From Bacteroidota bacterium (GTDB lineage: Bacteria; Bacteroidota; Bacteroidia; Chitinophagales; Saprospiraceae): a stretch of DNA of 64,000 nt. Positions 35,917 through 44,348 of this stretch are shown here, piece after piece; position 1 is the first letter of the stretch, and each line of letters starts with the position of its first letter. The DNA lies in assembly GCA_018222965.1 (NCBI GenBank), contig JAAEZH010000006.1, positions 101,942 through 165,941 of the forward strand, in the 5' to 3' direction. Made by a program: the position numbers and the translations under genes. Below the pieces are notes generated by a model. That model was not told where the DNA came from. It worked only from the letters and a program-made list of their open reading frames with translations, and made no database searches.

Positions 35917-35929
35917 AACCTGACAGGTT
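35917..35929 (+). repeat. Single copy of the AACCTGACAGGTT dispersed palindrome
   Basis: A palindrome with central A/T, preceded by TTATTTC. The same TTATTTCAACCTGACAGG unit occurs inverted at 43924-43941 and 62188-62205. See the entries at 43877, 46009 and 62171. Confidence 0.7.
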
Positions 35930-35987
35930 CCCGAATTAAGGATCACACTTCCCGATTTAACCAATAAAGCTATTAAATCCAGCCCTC

Positions 35988-36965
35988 CTATTGCGAAAGC
36001 AAGGCCGCCAGGTCTCCCGCCAGCTCCAAACCAGCATTTCGGCCCATTCCGCGAAAGCGTACTTCTCCATCGATTTCGAAAGTGATATCGAGTGTCGCCT
36101 GAAGGCTCTCGTTGACTTTGCCCGTCATTTCGCCGGAAAGGGGAGAGATTAGATCGGTGCCAGGTGCCGGCATCGCCAGAATTTCAAGCTTTTTGCGCTT
36201 TTCAGCGAATGTTACCCGCACACCATCGCCTTCCAAAATGGCGGTCATTTTTGCACCGGTATAAGTGGCAAAACGGTGAAGGTTGCCTTCGTGCAGAAAA
36301 CCGACTATAAAGCCGGTGAATGCTCCTGTTAGCCAGGGGATATTGGCAACAGATGCCATCAAACAAATGGGCGCGTCTGTATCAAAATGATTGCTTTGCA
36401 TCCAGATCCAGGCTTTGGGAAAGGAGCGCCCCCAGTCTTTTTCGCCATAACCAACGCCCTTGGTGAAATCGATTTCTTTTCCTTCAAATTTTAAGGCACC
36501 CTGAAGTTCATGGTGTAAGCTCACAATCCCATGGTAACATTCCATAAACGGCACAAAAGAATACCAGCCCATGATGCCTGGCGCACCCAGCATTTTGGGC
36601 CAGGGATGCGGGTTTTTCATCTGAATTTCGCCGGAGAGATTGGATAGATTCAGCCGAACTTTCTCCCCGGAGAAATAGTTTTCGCCCAGCCTTAGCCCAA
36701 AGCGATCAGGCTCCGGTTTGAAGTCTTCAGCTTCAAAACGATGGTACCAGGCTTTGCAGTTTTTTCCGTCAAATACCTGGATAAAGGCATGCTTCTCTCC
36801 AGATTCCGACATAGCAATACCCGGAATGATCGCCAGTACCACATCTTCATTCGGGGAAACCCATTTAAAATACCAGCCTTCAAAATAATTGCGGTTCTTC
36901 CCCCAACCGTGATACATGTCCGGGTTCCAAAGCGCTTTCCATGTTTTGCCAAACCTTGGTGCCAT
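35988..36965 (-). CDS. Tocopherol cyclase-like family protein
   Basis: Encodes 325 aa, soluble, with no signal. Family motifs are WNPDMYHGWGKNRNYFEGWY (residues 13-32), FVPFMECYHGIVSLHHELQG (about 137) and the strongly conserved EKDWGRSFPKAWIWMQSNHF (about 175). These match the tocopherol cyclase family that includes plant VTE1. In non-photosynthetic bacteria, members of this family are not known to make tocopherol, so the substrate is unknown. It is a single gene between rlmD and exbD with no isoprenoid-quinone genes adjacent. Confidence 0.85.
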   Translation of the reverse strand: MAPRFGKTWKALWNPDMYHGWGKNRNYFEGWYFKWVSPNEDVVLAIIPGIAMSESGEKHAFIQVFDGKNCKAWYHRFEAEDFKPEPDRFGLRLGENYFSGEKVRLNLSNLSGEIQMKNPHPWPKMLGAPGIMGWYSFVPFMECYHGIVSLHHELQGALKFEGKEIDFTKGVGYGEKDWGRSFPKAWIWMQSNHFDTDAPICLMASVANIPWLTGAFTGFIVGFLHEGNLHRFATYTGAKMTAILEGDGVRVTFAEKRKKLEILAMPAPGTDLISPLSGEMTGKVNESLQATLDITFEIDGEVRFRGMGRNAGLELAGDLAALLSQ

Positions 36966-37165
36966 GTGTGAAAGGTAAAAATTTCAAAGTAAATGCACCA
37001 GATTAAATGAGGCTTGCATCTTATGATTGTCGGAAGCTACTCAGGTAATTTTTAGGTTATAGTTCTAAATTTTTAATTGATAGAGACTAGTCTATGCCGC
37101 AGGCGGAATCTCAATGGATATTTCGGTGGTGCATTCTCTGGTTGGTCTGTTCCAAATTCAACACC

Positions 37166-37717
37166 ATGTTTAACAAACTCAAGCACCGACGTTTTCCCGA
37201 AGCTCCGACCGGCTCCATGGCCGACATCGCTTTCTTATTGTTGATCTTCTTTCTGCTTACTACAACGATCCTGAATGAAAAAGGCTTGTTGGTTCGATTG
37301 CCACAATGGGTAGACGAACCGGTTAATGCAGATGTGATCGACCGGAATACACTGACGGTTTCCCTCAACGGGCAAAATCAACTATTGGTGGAAGGAGAGA
37401 AATTGGAGGTAAGTGCACTGCGGACTTTCGCCAAAGATTTCATCATGAACCCCAACCAGCTGCCCGACAAAGCTACAAGCCCCGATAAAGCAATCGTTTC
37501 GCTGGTTCACGACCGGAGTACGGAATATAAAACCTATCTCGAAGTGTACAATGAGCTATTGGCCGCTTATCGCGAATGCCGGGATGAAGAAGCACACCGA
37601 CGTTATGGACAGGCATTCGATGAGCTGAGCATTGCGCAAAAAAGGCAGATTCAGCAAGAGATTCCACTGATCATATCAGAGGCCGAACCTACCGATCATA
37701 TCGCAGATGTTAATTAA
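37166..37717 (+). CDS. exbD: ExbD/TolR-type biopolymer transport protein
   Basis: Encodes 183 aa from ATG 37166; the longer frame from 37094 is not conserved. One N-terminal helix contains the key Asp of MADIAFLLLIFFLLTTTI, and a periplasmic domain follows. ExbD forms with ExbB the proton-driven motor for TonB, or TolR for TolQ. No exbB/tolQ gene adjoins it, so it may work with a motor encoded elsewhere. The Cys-free periplasmic part is longer than in E. coli ExbD, as is common in Bacteroidota. Its stop overlaps the convergent neighbour's stop by 4 bp (TTAA). Confidence 0.9.
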   Translation: MFNKLKHRRFPEAPTGSMADIAFLLLIFFLLTTTILNEKGLLVRLPQWVDEPVNADVIDRNTLTVSLNGQNQLLVEGEKLEVSALRTFAKDFIMNPNQLPDKATSPDKAIVSLVHDRSTEYKTYLEVYNELLAAYRECRDEEAHRRYGQAFDELSIAQKRQIQQEIPLIISEAEPTDHIADVN

Positions 37718-38148
37718 TCTACTTTTTTAGCGTCAATCAGCGCGTAGATCAGGCGATTAATGTCGCCGTTGTTTAGGACCAACTTGCCTTTTAGGGTAAC
37801 CTCTGTCGCTGTGTATTTGACCGCTTCATCGGCATAAACTTCCATCACGGATTCCGGTCCGGCACCCCCGCAGAAGTAACACATATTATACGGAAAGGCA
37901 GAAAAGACAAATTCGGTATGGCTCTTATAGCCTTCAACCGGGATGATGTAGCCGGTAATGGTAATCTCTTTCCCGTCGAGTGCTTTGACCTGGTCGCTAA
38001 AGACGGGTACGTCTACTTTAAATCCCATCATCTCGTCGTATTCTTTTTTGAAAGTAATACGAGAAAGGGTTTTCCACATATCAGCCTGCGCCTGTGCGGC
38101 GAATGCCGTGGCGAGAAAGAGTCCTAATACGATAAGTTTTCGCTTCAT
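37714..38148 (-). CDS. Periplasmic DUF3299-like protein
   Basis: Encodes 144 aa from ATG 38148, giving a signal peptide ending FAAQAQ. The mature protein has MWKTLSRITFKKEYDE, DVPVFSDQVKALDGKEITITGYIIP and an MCYFCGGAGPESVMEV motif with CxxC. The beta-rich domain with a GYIIP strand and a Cys pair resembles DUF3299 periplasmic proteins, which are suspected in metal or cofactor handling. That family link is from pattern only. Convergent with exbD, with overlapping stops. Confidence 0.75.
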   Translation of the reverse strand: MKRKLIVLGLFLATAFAAQAQADMWKTLSRITFKKEYDEMMGFKVDVPVFSDQVKALDGKEITITGYIIPVEGYKSHTEFVFSAFPYNMCYFCGGAGPESVMEVYADEAVKYTATEVTLKGKLVLNNGDINRLIYALIDAKKVD

Positions 38149-38206
38149 GTTGTCGAGTGGTTTTTCGAATACCAATTATTAAACGCAGGAAACGGGAAAA
38201 AGTCCA

Positions 38207-39172
38207 TTAAGAGGATGTTAATTCCTGATAACGATCGCGTAATTGTTGCTTTTGTGCCTCATTCGCGGCAAGCAGAACCGCTCCGAATACGCCCGCGCTG
38301 TCTCCCAGTTCCGGTTTGAGGAGTTTAGTCTCAAAGCGGTTGTTGAAAATATTTTTAGCTACTTCCACCCGCCCGGCTGTATATAATGCGTCGTAGTTGC
38401 CCAGTCCGCCGCCAATCACGATGGCGTCCGGGTCGATGAGATTCACGACAGTGCCAAGTGCTTTGCCAAAAAAGTGCAGCAGCCGCTCTTTGGTTTTGAC
38501 CTCCGCGCCCTGTTCTTTTTCATCCCCAAGCTTTAAAATCTCAGGCATCCTTATCGTATTTCCCCCACTCAGGCTGCGGTAATAGGCCTCCAGCGCCGGA
38601 CCGGAAATAACGGACTCAATACAACCGTAGCGTCCGCAGTAACAATATCCGCCGCTTTCATCCAGGAAGTTGTGGCCCCATTCGCCGGCGATACCGTGTT
38701 TGCCTTCCCACAGATCTCCTTTTACAACCAGTCCGCCGCCTACACCTGTACCCATAATGACGCCATAGGCTACTTTTGTTTCGGGTGCCTTTCGGCGAAT
38801 GGCGCCCAGGTGAAATTCAGCCAGTGCAAAACAATTGGCATCATTGGCCATTTCAATTTTGGCGTCCAGCAATTTTTCCAGATCTGCGTGAAAAGGCTTT
38901 TCGTTGAGGCATAAGGTATTGCTGTTTCGCAGCAAGCCGGTTTGGGGGTCGGTGTCTCCCGGGGTGCCCATTCCAATGATTTCGGCTTTGCATTCGGCGG
39001 AAGCCTCCATTTGATCTTTAAGCCGCTTTATTTGCTGTAGAATATGGTCGTAGCCTTTTTCTCTTTCGGTGGGCAGCCGCTCGCGAAATATGGCGCGTAT
39101 CGGATTGCCCAGTTCAATAACGACGCCTTCCATTTTGGTGCCGCCAAGATCTATGCCGAAGAGTTTTTCCAT
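38207..39172 (-). CDS. ROK family sugar kinase (glucokinase-like)
   Basis: Encodes 321 aa from ATG 39172; the frame runs further upstream but only into low-complexity, inverted-repeat sequence. Motifs are phosphate-binding LFGIDLGGTKMEGV, the catalytic GTPGDTDPQTG segment, GTGVGGGLVVKGDLWEG and the zinc-binding CYCGRYGCIESV motif of the ROK family. ROK proteins phosphorylate glucose or other hexoses with ATP, or act as regulators when they carry a DNA-binding N-terminus, which is absent here. The exact sugar is not clear. The gene is followed by a DUF3299-like gene in the same orientation. Confidence 0.9.
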   Translation of the reverse strand: MEKLFGIDLGGTKMEGVVIELGNPIRAIFRERLPTEREKGYDHILQQIKRLKDQMEASAECKAEIIGMGTPGDTDPQTGLLRNSNTLCLNEKPFHADLEKLLDAKIEMANDANCFALAEFHLGAIRRKAPETKVAYGVIMGTGVGGGLVVKGDLWEGKHGIAGEWGHNFLDESGGYCYCGRYGCIESVISGPALEAYYRSLSGGNTIRMPEILKLGDEKEQGAEVKTKERLLHFFGKALGTVVNLIDPDAIVIGGGLGNYDALYTAGRVEVAKNIFNNRFETKLLKPELGDSAGVFGAVLLAANEAQKQQLRDRYQELTSS

Positions 39173-39226
39173 GGCGGCAAAGGTAATGGATTTGGGTGGT
39201 TTCTGAGGAGGCATTGTGCTCGTCGA

Positions 39227-39484
39227 GGGGGAGTCGGCTTCGCTGTCTGTCGACAGCTCTGCCTGGGGAGCGACTCGCCTTTGGCGATTCTGGGGAGTTG
39301 CTCGTATGCTCCTGTGTCGCATACTTGCGGGGAGAGCATTTCGGTGAAAGGTAAATTATACGGCTCCTCTGCTCGCCCATGGGCGAGCAAAACCAACTGC
39401 CATTTCTCAAATAGAGATAACACCTCTCCCCGCGATTATCTGATGTAGCTAAAGGCGTAGGCGAAGGCGGAGAACCGACTCCCC
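39227..39484. repeat. Nested inverted-repeat element upstream of ROK kinase
   Basis: Outer arms GGGGAGTCGG (39227-39236) and CCGACTCCCC (39475-39484), inner arms GCGGGGAGAG (39327-39336) and CTCTCCCCGC (39424-39433), and a perfect 18-bp core palindrome GCTCGCCCATGGGCGAGC (39371-39388). It looks like a small non-autonomous repeat element. Confidence 0.7.
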
Positions 39485-39634
39485 GGCCCCCTTGCATCTA
39501 CGACGTAATTATCATAACTTGTACCAATCACATAAGTGAATAGCAATGCAAAATCAGCTGAACATAGTTAGCCAAATTATTATTACTTCGACTTGCTGCG
39601 GCAATCTGTGAGTACCGGCTGATCGTGATTCAGG

Positions 39635-39673
39635 GCTCTGACAGGTTGAAGGACTTGTCAGAGCTTTTTTTTT
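39635..39673 (+). terminator. Strong terminator with no obvious upstream gene
   Basis: GCTCTGACA (39635-39643) pairs with TGTCAGAGC (39656-39664) around a 12-nt loop, then nine T. No + strand gene precedes it for about 1.9 kb. Confidence 0.8.
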
Positions 39674-39684
39674 CGCTAATTTTG
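39655..39684 (+). promoter_or_regulatory. ileS promoter
   Basis: TTG (39655-39657), 19-nt spacer, TAATTTTG (39677-39684): a full match to the Bacteroidota -33/-7 consensus. It overlaps the 3' arm and T-run of the terminator. The leader to ileS is about 75 nt. Confidence 0.7.
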
Positions 39685-39766
39685 CAGCTTCCTTGCCGGC
39701 ACCTTCGCTATTCGCCGAAAGGCCGGAAAGGAAAATTATTGAACCAGTAACGGACAGATCAGTACG

Positions 39767-42700
39767 ATGTACAAAAAGGAAGAGAAACTAGACCTTACCG
39801 CCATCGATCAGGAAATCCTGAAATTTTGGCAAGACGAAAAGATCTTCGAGAAGAGCGTAGACCAGCGCCCGGTGGAAAACAGTTATGTTTTTTACGAAGG
39901 ACCTCCATCTGCAAATGGTCGTCCGGGGATTCACCACGTGATGGCGCGTACGGTGAAGGATTTGTTTTGCCGCTACCATACCCTGCTCGGACAGCGGGTG
40001 GAGCGCAAAGCAGGATGGGATACCCACGGCTTGCCGATCGAACTGAGTGTAGAGAAGGAATTGGGCATTACCAAAGAGGATATTGGCGATAAGATTTCTG
40101 TGGATGAATACAACCAGAAGTGCCGCGAAACGGTGATGCGTTATAAAGATCTCTGGGATGATCTGACTCAGAAAATGGGCTACTGGGTGAATCTTGACGA
40201 TCCCTATATCACCTATGAAAATTCCTACATCGAATCTGTTTGGTACTTGCTGAAACGCCTGTATGATAAAGGTTTGCTGTACAAGGGCTATACCATTCAG
40301 CCCTTTTCTCCGGCTGCCGGAACGGGACTTTCTACCCACGAACTTAACCAACCGGGCACGTATCGCGATGTAAAAGACACTTCGGCGACAGCCCAGTTTA
40401 AGGTGGTAAATAATGCTGATTCAGCATTCCTTTTTGACGGCCTTGATAATGGCGGAGATGTATTCTTTATTGCCTGGACAACCACACCCTGGACATTGCC
40501 GTCTAATACTGCTCTGGCCGTAGGTGCGAAGATTGACTATGTGCGTGTAAAGACCTTTAATCCATATACCCACCTTCCGGTGAATCTCATTTTGGCGAAG
40601 GAACTTTTGGGCAAATGGTTTAAGGCCGAAAATGCGGAATTGTCTTTCGACGAATACAATCCCGGTGATAAGAATATCCCGTATGAAATTACTGCTGAGT
40701 ACAAAGGCAGTCAGCTTGGCGGAATCCGCTACGAGCAATTGATGCCTTATGTGCAACCCGAAGAAGGCGATGCATTTAAAGTACTGCTTGGAGATTTTGT
40801 GTCAACCGAAGATGGTACTGGTATCGTACACCTGGCACCATCTTTTGGTGCAGACGATAAACGCGTAGCTGATCAAAATGGTATTGGTGCGCTGACACTG
40901 GTTGATAAGCAGGGGAAATTTATAGATGCCGTAACTGATTTTGCGGGCCGCTATGTAAAAGACTACAAAGACGAAGGGGAGAACTACCGCAATGTGGATG
41001 TGGATATTTCGATCAAGTTGAAGGAAGAAAACAAGGCCTTCAATGTGCAGAAGTACAGTCACAACTACCCACACTGCTGGCGTACGGATAAGCCGATATT
41101 GTATTACCCGCTGGACAGCTGGTTTGTGCGGGCTTCTTCAATGAAGGAGCGCATGTATGAGCTCAACCAAACCATCAACTGGAAACCGGCTTCTACCGGG
41201 GAAGGTCGGTTTGGCAAGTGGTTGGAGAATCTGCAGGACTGGAACCTTTCCCGCTCGCGCTACTGGGGCATCCCGCTACCGATTTGGCGCACCGAAGACG
41301 GAGAGCAAGAGATTTGTATTGGATCCATCGAGCAATTGGAGAAAGCTGTTGCAGAAGCCAATGAAAAACTGGGTATGTCTCAGGCTGTACCTGAGGATTT
41401 GCACCGTCCGTATATTGATGATGTAGTGTTGGTGAGCCCTGACGGCCAGCCGATGAAGCGGGAATTGGATCTGATCGACGTTTGGTTTGACAGTGGATCC
41501 ATGCCCTACGCACAGTGGCATTATCCATTTGAAAACGAAGATAAATTTAAGGCCAACTTCCCGGCAGACTTTATTGCAGAGGGCGTAGATCAGACACGTG
41601 GCTGGTTTTATACGCTGCATGCGATTGCTACCATGGCTTTCGATAGTGTGGCTTATAAGAATGTTGTTTCCAATGGATTGGTGCAGGATAAGCACGGACG
41701 AAAAATGTCCAAGCGACTGGGGAATGCCGCAGAGCCTTTTGAGACGCTGGAAACCTATGGAGCAGATGCCACTCGCTGGTACATGATCTCCAACGCACAG
41801 CCCTGGGATAATTTGAAATTTGATTTGGAAGGTATTGCAGAAGTACGCCGGAAATTTTTCGGGACGCTGTTTAATACCTACAACTTCTTTGCGCTTTACG
41901 CGAATATTGACTCCTTTGAGTACGATGCATCAAAGACGGTAGCAGATGCGGATCGTCCGGAAATTGATCGCTGGGTAATTTCCAAGCTAAACAGCCTGGT
42001 TAAAGAGTACCGCGAAGCAATGGATGATTACGAGCCAACCAAAGCCTGTCGTGCTGTTGATTCCTTTGTGAATGATCAGCTGTCCAACTGGTTTGTGCGC
42101 TTAAGCCGCCGCCGTTTCTGGAAAGGCGAAATGAATGCCGACAAACAATCGGCTTATGAGACTTTGTATCAGTGTTTGTCTACGGTGTCGCAATTGATTT
42201 CTCCGGTAGCTCCTTTCTTCTCGGATTGGTTGTATCGGGCTTTGCATCCGGATCAGAAAGGGATAAGTGTACACCTCACCGATCTGGTTAAAGTAAATGA
42301 AAACCTGATTGATGCCGGACTGGAGCAACGGATGGATTATGCGCAGCGCATTTCTTCTCTGATCCTTTCTTTACGCAAAAAGGAGATGATCCGGGTACGT
42401 CAGCCGCTGCAAAAGATCCTGTTGCCCATCCTCGACAGCGGTTTCCAGGCACAGGTGGAAGGCGTACGTGATTTGATCCTGTCGGAGGTGAATATCAAGG
42501 AGATTGAATATGTGGATGACGCCAGTGGTATCATCAAGAAAAAAGTGAAACCGAATTTCAAAACACTCGGTCGTCGATTGGGTAAGCACATGAAAGCGGG
42601 TAAAGAGCGGATTGAAAACCTGAGTCAGGACGAGATTGCTCAAATTGAGAAGACCAACTTATTCACGCTTGAAGTGGAAGGCGAATCCTATGACCTTACC

Positions 42701-43060
42701 CTGGAAGACCTGGAGATCATTCCGGAAGACATTCCGGGTTGGTTGGTAGCCAGTGAAGGCGGTCTGACGGTTGCCCTGGACATCACGATAACGGAAGATC
42801 TGAAGGCAGAGGGTATGGCGCGTGAGTTGGTAAATCGTATACAAAACATCCGGAAGTCCAAAGACTTTGAAGTGACCGATCGCATTGAGGTGCAGGTTCA
42901 AAGTCATGACGAAGTAGATCAGGCAGTAAAGCAATTTGGCGATTACATTGCGAGTGAAACACTTGCTACCAGTTTGAACCTGGTTGACGGACTTTCCAGC
43001 GGGGAGCAGGTTGAACTGCCGGATACCGGAGAGTTGATGATTGAAGTAGCGAAGGCTTAA
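39767..43060 (+). CDS. ileS: Isoleucine-tRNA ligase
   Basis: Encodes 1097 aa. It charges tRNA-Ile using ATP and edits misactivated valine. The class I HIGH box appears as GIHHVMART near residue 55. KAGWDTHGLPIELSVEKELG is the family signature. The editing domain (CP1) lies at about 190-410, with WTTTPWTLPSNTALAVG and ED..GIVHLAPSFG. The KMSKR loop is GRKMSKRLGNA near 645, and the anticodon-binding and C-terminal regions follow. The length and the WDTHGLP style match the long archaeal/eukaryal-type IleRS found in many Bacteroidota rather than the 938-aa E. coli type; type assignment is inferred. It has its own promoter and a strong terminator 26 bp after the stop. Confidence 0.97.
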   Translation: MYKKEEKLDLTAIDQEILKFWQDEKIFEKSVDQRPVENSYVFYEGPPSANGRPGIHHVMARTVKDLFCRYHTLLGQRVERKAGWDTHGLPIELSVEKELGITKEDIGDKISVDEYNQKCRETVMRYKDLWDDLTQKMGYWVNLDDPYITYENSYIESVWYLLKRLYDKGLLYKGYTIQPFSPAAGTGLSTHELNQPGTYRDVKDTSATAQFKVVNNADSAFLFDGLDNGGDVFFIAWTTTPWTLPSNTALAVGAKIDYVRVKTFNPYTHLPVNLILAKELLGKWFKAENAELSFDEYNPGDKNIPYEITAEYKGSQLGGIRYEQLMPYVQPEEGDAFKVLLGDFVSTEDGTGIVHLAPSFGADDKRVADQNGIGALTLVDKQGKFIDAVTDFAGRYVKDYKDEGENYRNVDVDISIKLKEENKAFNVQKYSHNYPHCWRTDKPILYYPLDSWFVRASSMKERMYELNQTINWKPASTGEGRFGKWLENLQDWNLSRSRYWGIPLPIWRTEDGEQEICIGSIEQLEKAVAEANEKLGMSQAVPEDLHRPYIDDVVLVSPDGQPMKRELDLIDVWFDSGSMPYAQWHYPFENEDKFKANFPADFIAEGVDQTRGWFYTLHAIATMAFDSVAYKNVVSNGLVQDKHGRKMSKRLGNAAEPFETLETYGADATRWYMISNAQPWDNLKFDLEGIAEVRRKFFGTLFNTYNFFALYANIDSFEYDASKTVADADRPEIDRWVISKLNSLVKEYREAMDDYEPTKACRAVDSFVNDQLSNWFVRLSRRRFWKGEMNADKQSAYETLYQCLSTVSQLISPVAPFFSDWLYRALHPDQKGISVHLTDLVKVNENLIDAGLEQRMDYAQRISSLILSLRKKEMIRVRQPLQKILLPILDSGFQAQVEGVRDLILSEVNIKEIEYVDDASGIIKKKVKPNFKTLGRRLGKHMKAGKERIENLSQDEIAQIEKTNLFTLEVEGESYDLTLEDLEIIPEDIPGWLVASEGGLTVALDITITEDLKAEGMARELVNRIQNIRKSKDFEVTDRIEVQVQSHDEVDQAVKQFGDYIASETLATSLNLVDGLSSGEQVELPDTGELMIEVAKA

Positions 43061-43085
43061 GGGCCTTCTCCATAAATAATTAATG

Positions 43086-43119
43086 CAGCATCAGCCAAAT
43101 TTTGGCTGATGCTGTTTTT
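43086..43119 (+). terminator. ileS terminator
   Basis: CAGCATCAGCCAAA (43086-43099) pairs perfectly with TTTGGCTGATGCTG (43101-43114), followed by five T. Confidence 0.9.
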
Positions 43120-43122
43120 GTT

Positions 43123-43785
43123 TTACTGGCATTGTCCATTTACACAGGTTGTTCCGTCGGGGCATTTATTACCACAAGACCCGCAGTGGTTGGAATTGAT
43201 CTGTAAGTTATAGCAACCTCCAAAGCATAGATCAGGAGTTGCAGCAGGGCAAACAGTTCTACACCTTCCATTGTCACAAATTTGGCCGGGTGGGCATTTC
43301 TCGCCGCAACTTCCGCAATGGTTTCTGTTGGAAGAAAGGTCAACGCATTTTCCATCGCAGAGTGAAGTACCGCTGGGGCAGGCACATTTACCATTAATGC
43401 AAACCTGACCGGGCGGGCATTTTTTGCTACAATCTCCACAGTGATTTGGATCCGTTTTTAGGTCATAGCAGCCTCCGAAGCAGGGAGTAGAAGTTGCTTT
43501 TGGGCACACCAGTTGGCAGCGTCCTTCAACACAAACCTGACCGGCTGGGCACGTTTTACCACAACTCCCACAATGGTTGATGTTTGATTTTGGGTTGATG
43601 CATTTTCCATCACAATTAATAAATCCATCCGGGCAAATACCATCCGGGCAGACTTTACATTCCTTGAATTCCATTTCGTTGCTGCTGTCTTCGCAAGTAA
43701 CGACGTAGCAAGGTTCTTCTTCACAGGCGGAAAAGGAAAGAGCGAAGAGGGTGAGGAATCCTAGGAGCTTTAAGATGTTCTTCAT
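43123..43785 (-). CDS. Cys-rich lipoprotein with four Stig1-like repeats
   Basis: Encodes 220 aa from ATG 43785 (an ATG at 43797 is also in frame). A lipoprotein signal ends LSFSAC. The mature protein has four copies of an approximately 24-aa unit NHCGSCGxxCPxGQxCxxGxC, at about 85, 125, 160 and 200, preceded by a related half-unit (CPDGFINCDGKCINP). This is the pattern of plant Stig1 domains and of similar bacterial Cys-rich surface proteins. Disulfides are expected outside the cytoplasm. Function is unknown; adhesion or a structural surface role is a guess. Confidence 0.82.
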   Translation of the reverse strand: MKNILKLLGFLTLFALSFSACEEEPCYVVTCEDSSNEMEFKECKVCPDGICPDGFINCDGKCINPKSNINHCGSCGKTCPAGQVCVEGRCQLVCPKATSTPCFGGCYDLKTDPNHCGDCSKKCPPGQVCINGKCACPSGTSLCDGKCVDLSSNRNHCGSCGEKCPPGQICDNGRCRTVCPAATPDLCFGGCYNLQINSNHCGSCGNKCPDGTTCVNGQCQ

Positions 43786-43876
43786 GATAAGTAACATTTA
43801 GGGTTAAAAAAAACGCTGATGTATACCATGAGGGTGGGATTTGTTCCCTGTTGGAAATTGGAGGCGGCCGTTTTCG

Positions 43877-43936
43877 ACCTGACAGGTCGCCAACCCGTCA
43901 GGTCGGCAACCTGACAGGTCGCCGACCTGTCAGGTT
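43877..43936. repeat. Four-unit CCTGACAGGT palindrome array
   Basis: Units ACCTGACAGGT (43877-43887), ACCCGTCAGGT (43893-43903), ACCTGACAGGT (43909-43919) and ACCTGTCAGGT (43925-43935), separated by 5-nt spacers CGCCA, CGGCA and CGCCG. It is followed by GAAATAAACG, shared with the copy at 35917. Confidence 0.75.
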
Positions 43937-44065
43937 GAAATAAACGTTTAGTAAATCTGGAGTGGAATCTTCTGGATTTGACCATAGAGAGGCAGGTTTT
44001 ATCCGGATTTTGTTGCGAATTTTATCTGGTTAGGTGTTTTATGTTTCTGGTTGTCAAGGCTTTAA

Positions 44066-44099
44066 AAACGGTAAGTGATTACGTAATTGCTTACTGTTT
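44066..44099. promoter_or_regulatory. 34-bp imperfect palindrome
   Basis: Centred between 44082 and 44083 on ATTACGTAAT with outer arms GTAAG and CTTAC. Seventeen base pairs can form, three of them G-T. It could be an operator for a dimeric regulator or a DNA hairpin; no T-run follows. Confidence 0.45.
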
Positions 44100-44348
44100 A
44101 ATTTTGCCTAAGATTTGCTTTAAATAGCTCTCCTGCTTGAAGTAATTCCTAAAATAATGTGTTTATTCAGGCATCCATTGTCTGATAGGGGGCAAATTTG
44201 CAGCCCGGTACCGCCAGTTTTTAAACACCTTAATGTGTATTTTAAGCAAATACTGTTTCAAGAAGGTGTTCCCACCTGGATAAGCCCGGGATCAATGTAG
44301 AACTGATTCCAACCGCTCATTACTAGAACCAGACTCTCAAAACACGGA

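Larger units (their letters stand above)
39173..39766. other. 594-bp gap with inverted-repeat element, terminator and ileS promoter
   Basis: No supported gene. It holds nested inverted repeats (39227-39484), a strong + strand terminator (39635-39673) with no upstream + strand gene to serve, and the ileS promoter overlapping that terminator. A weak promoter-like TTG (39492-39494), 20-nt spacer, TAACTTG (39515-39521) could drive a short RNA of about 145 nt ending at the terminator. Confidence 0.5.
43786..44348. other. 563-bp divergent gap with repeat array and large palindrome
   Basis: No supported gene. It contains a four-unit CCTGACAGGT array (43877-43936) and a 34-bp imperfect palindrome (44066-44099). 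The rest is AT-rich with no ORF or RNA gene that I recognise. Confidence 0.5.

Noticed and set aside
39173..39322. N-terminal extension of the ROK kinase
   Set aside because: Fifty residues of low-complexity, Arg/Ser-rich sequence before the conserved LFGIDLGGTK start; lies in the inverted-repeat element.
39044..39448. + strand frame across the ROK gene start and the inverted repeats
   Set aside because: Overlaps the conserved N-terminus of ROK in antisense and runs through palindromes.
39590..39766. T-box or other riboswitch before ileS
   Set aside because: No T-box sequence or antiterminator is seen, the promoter lies within the terminator, and T-boxes are not expected in Bacteroidota.
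43876..43942. Regular short repeats that might be a CRISPR array
   Set aside because: Units are 11-12 bp palindromes with 5-nt spacers, far too short; no cas genes are near and the same units occur singly elsewhere.
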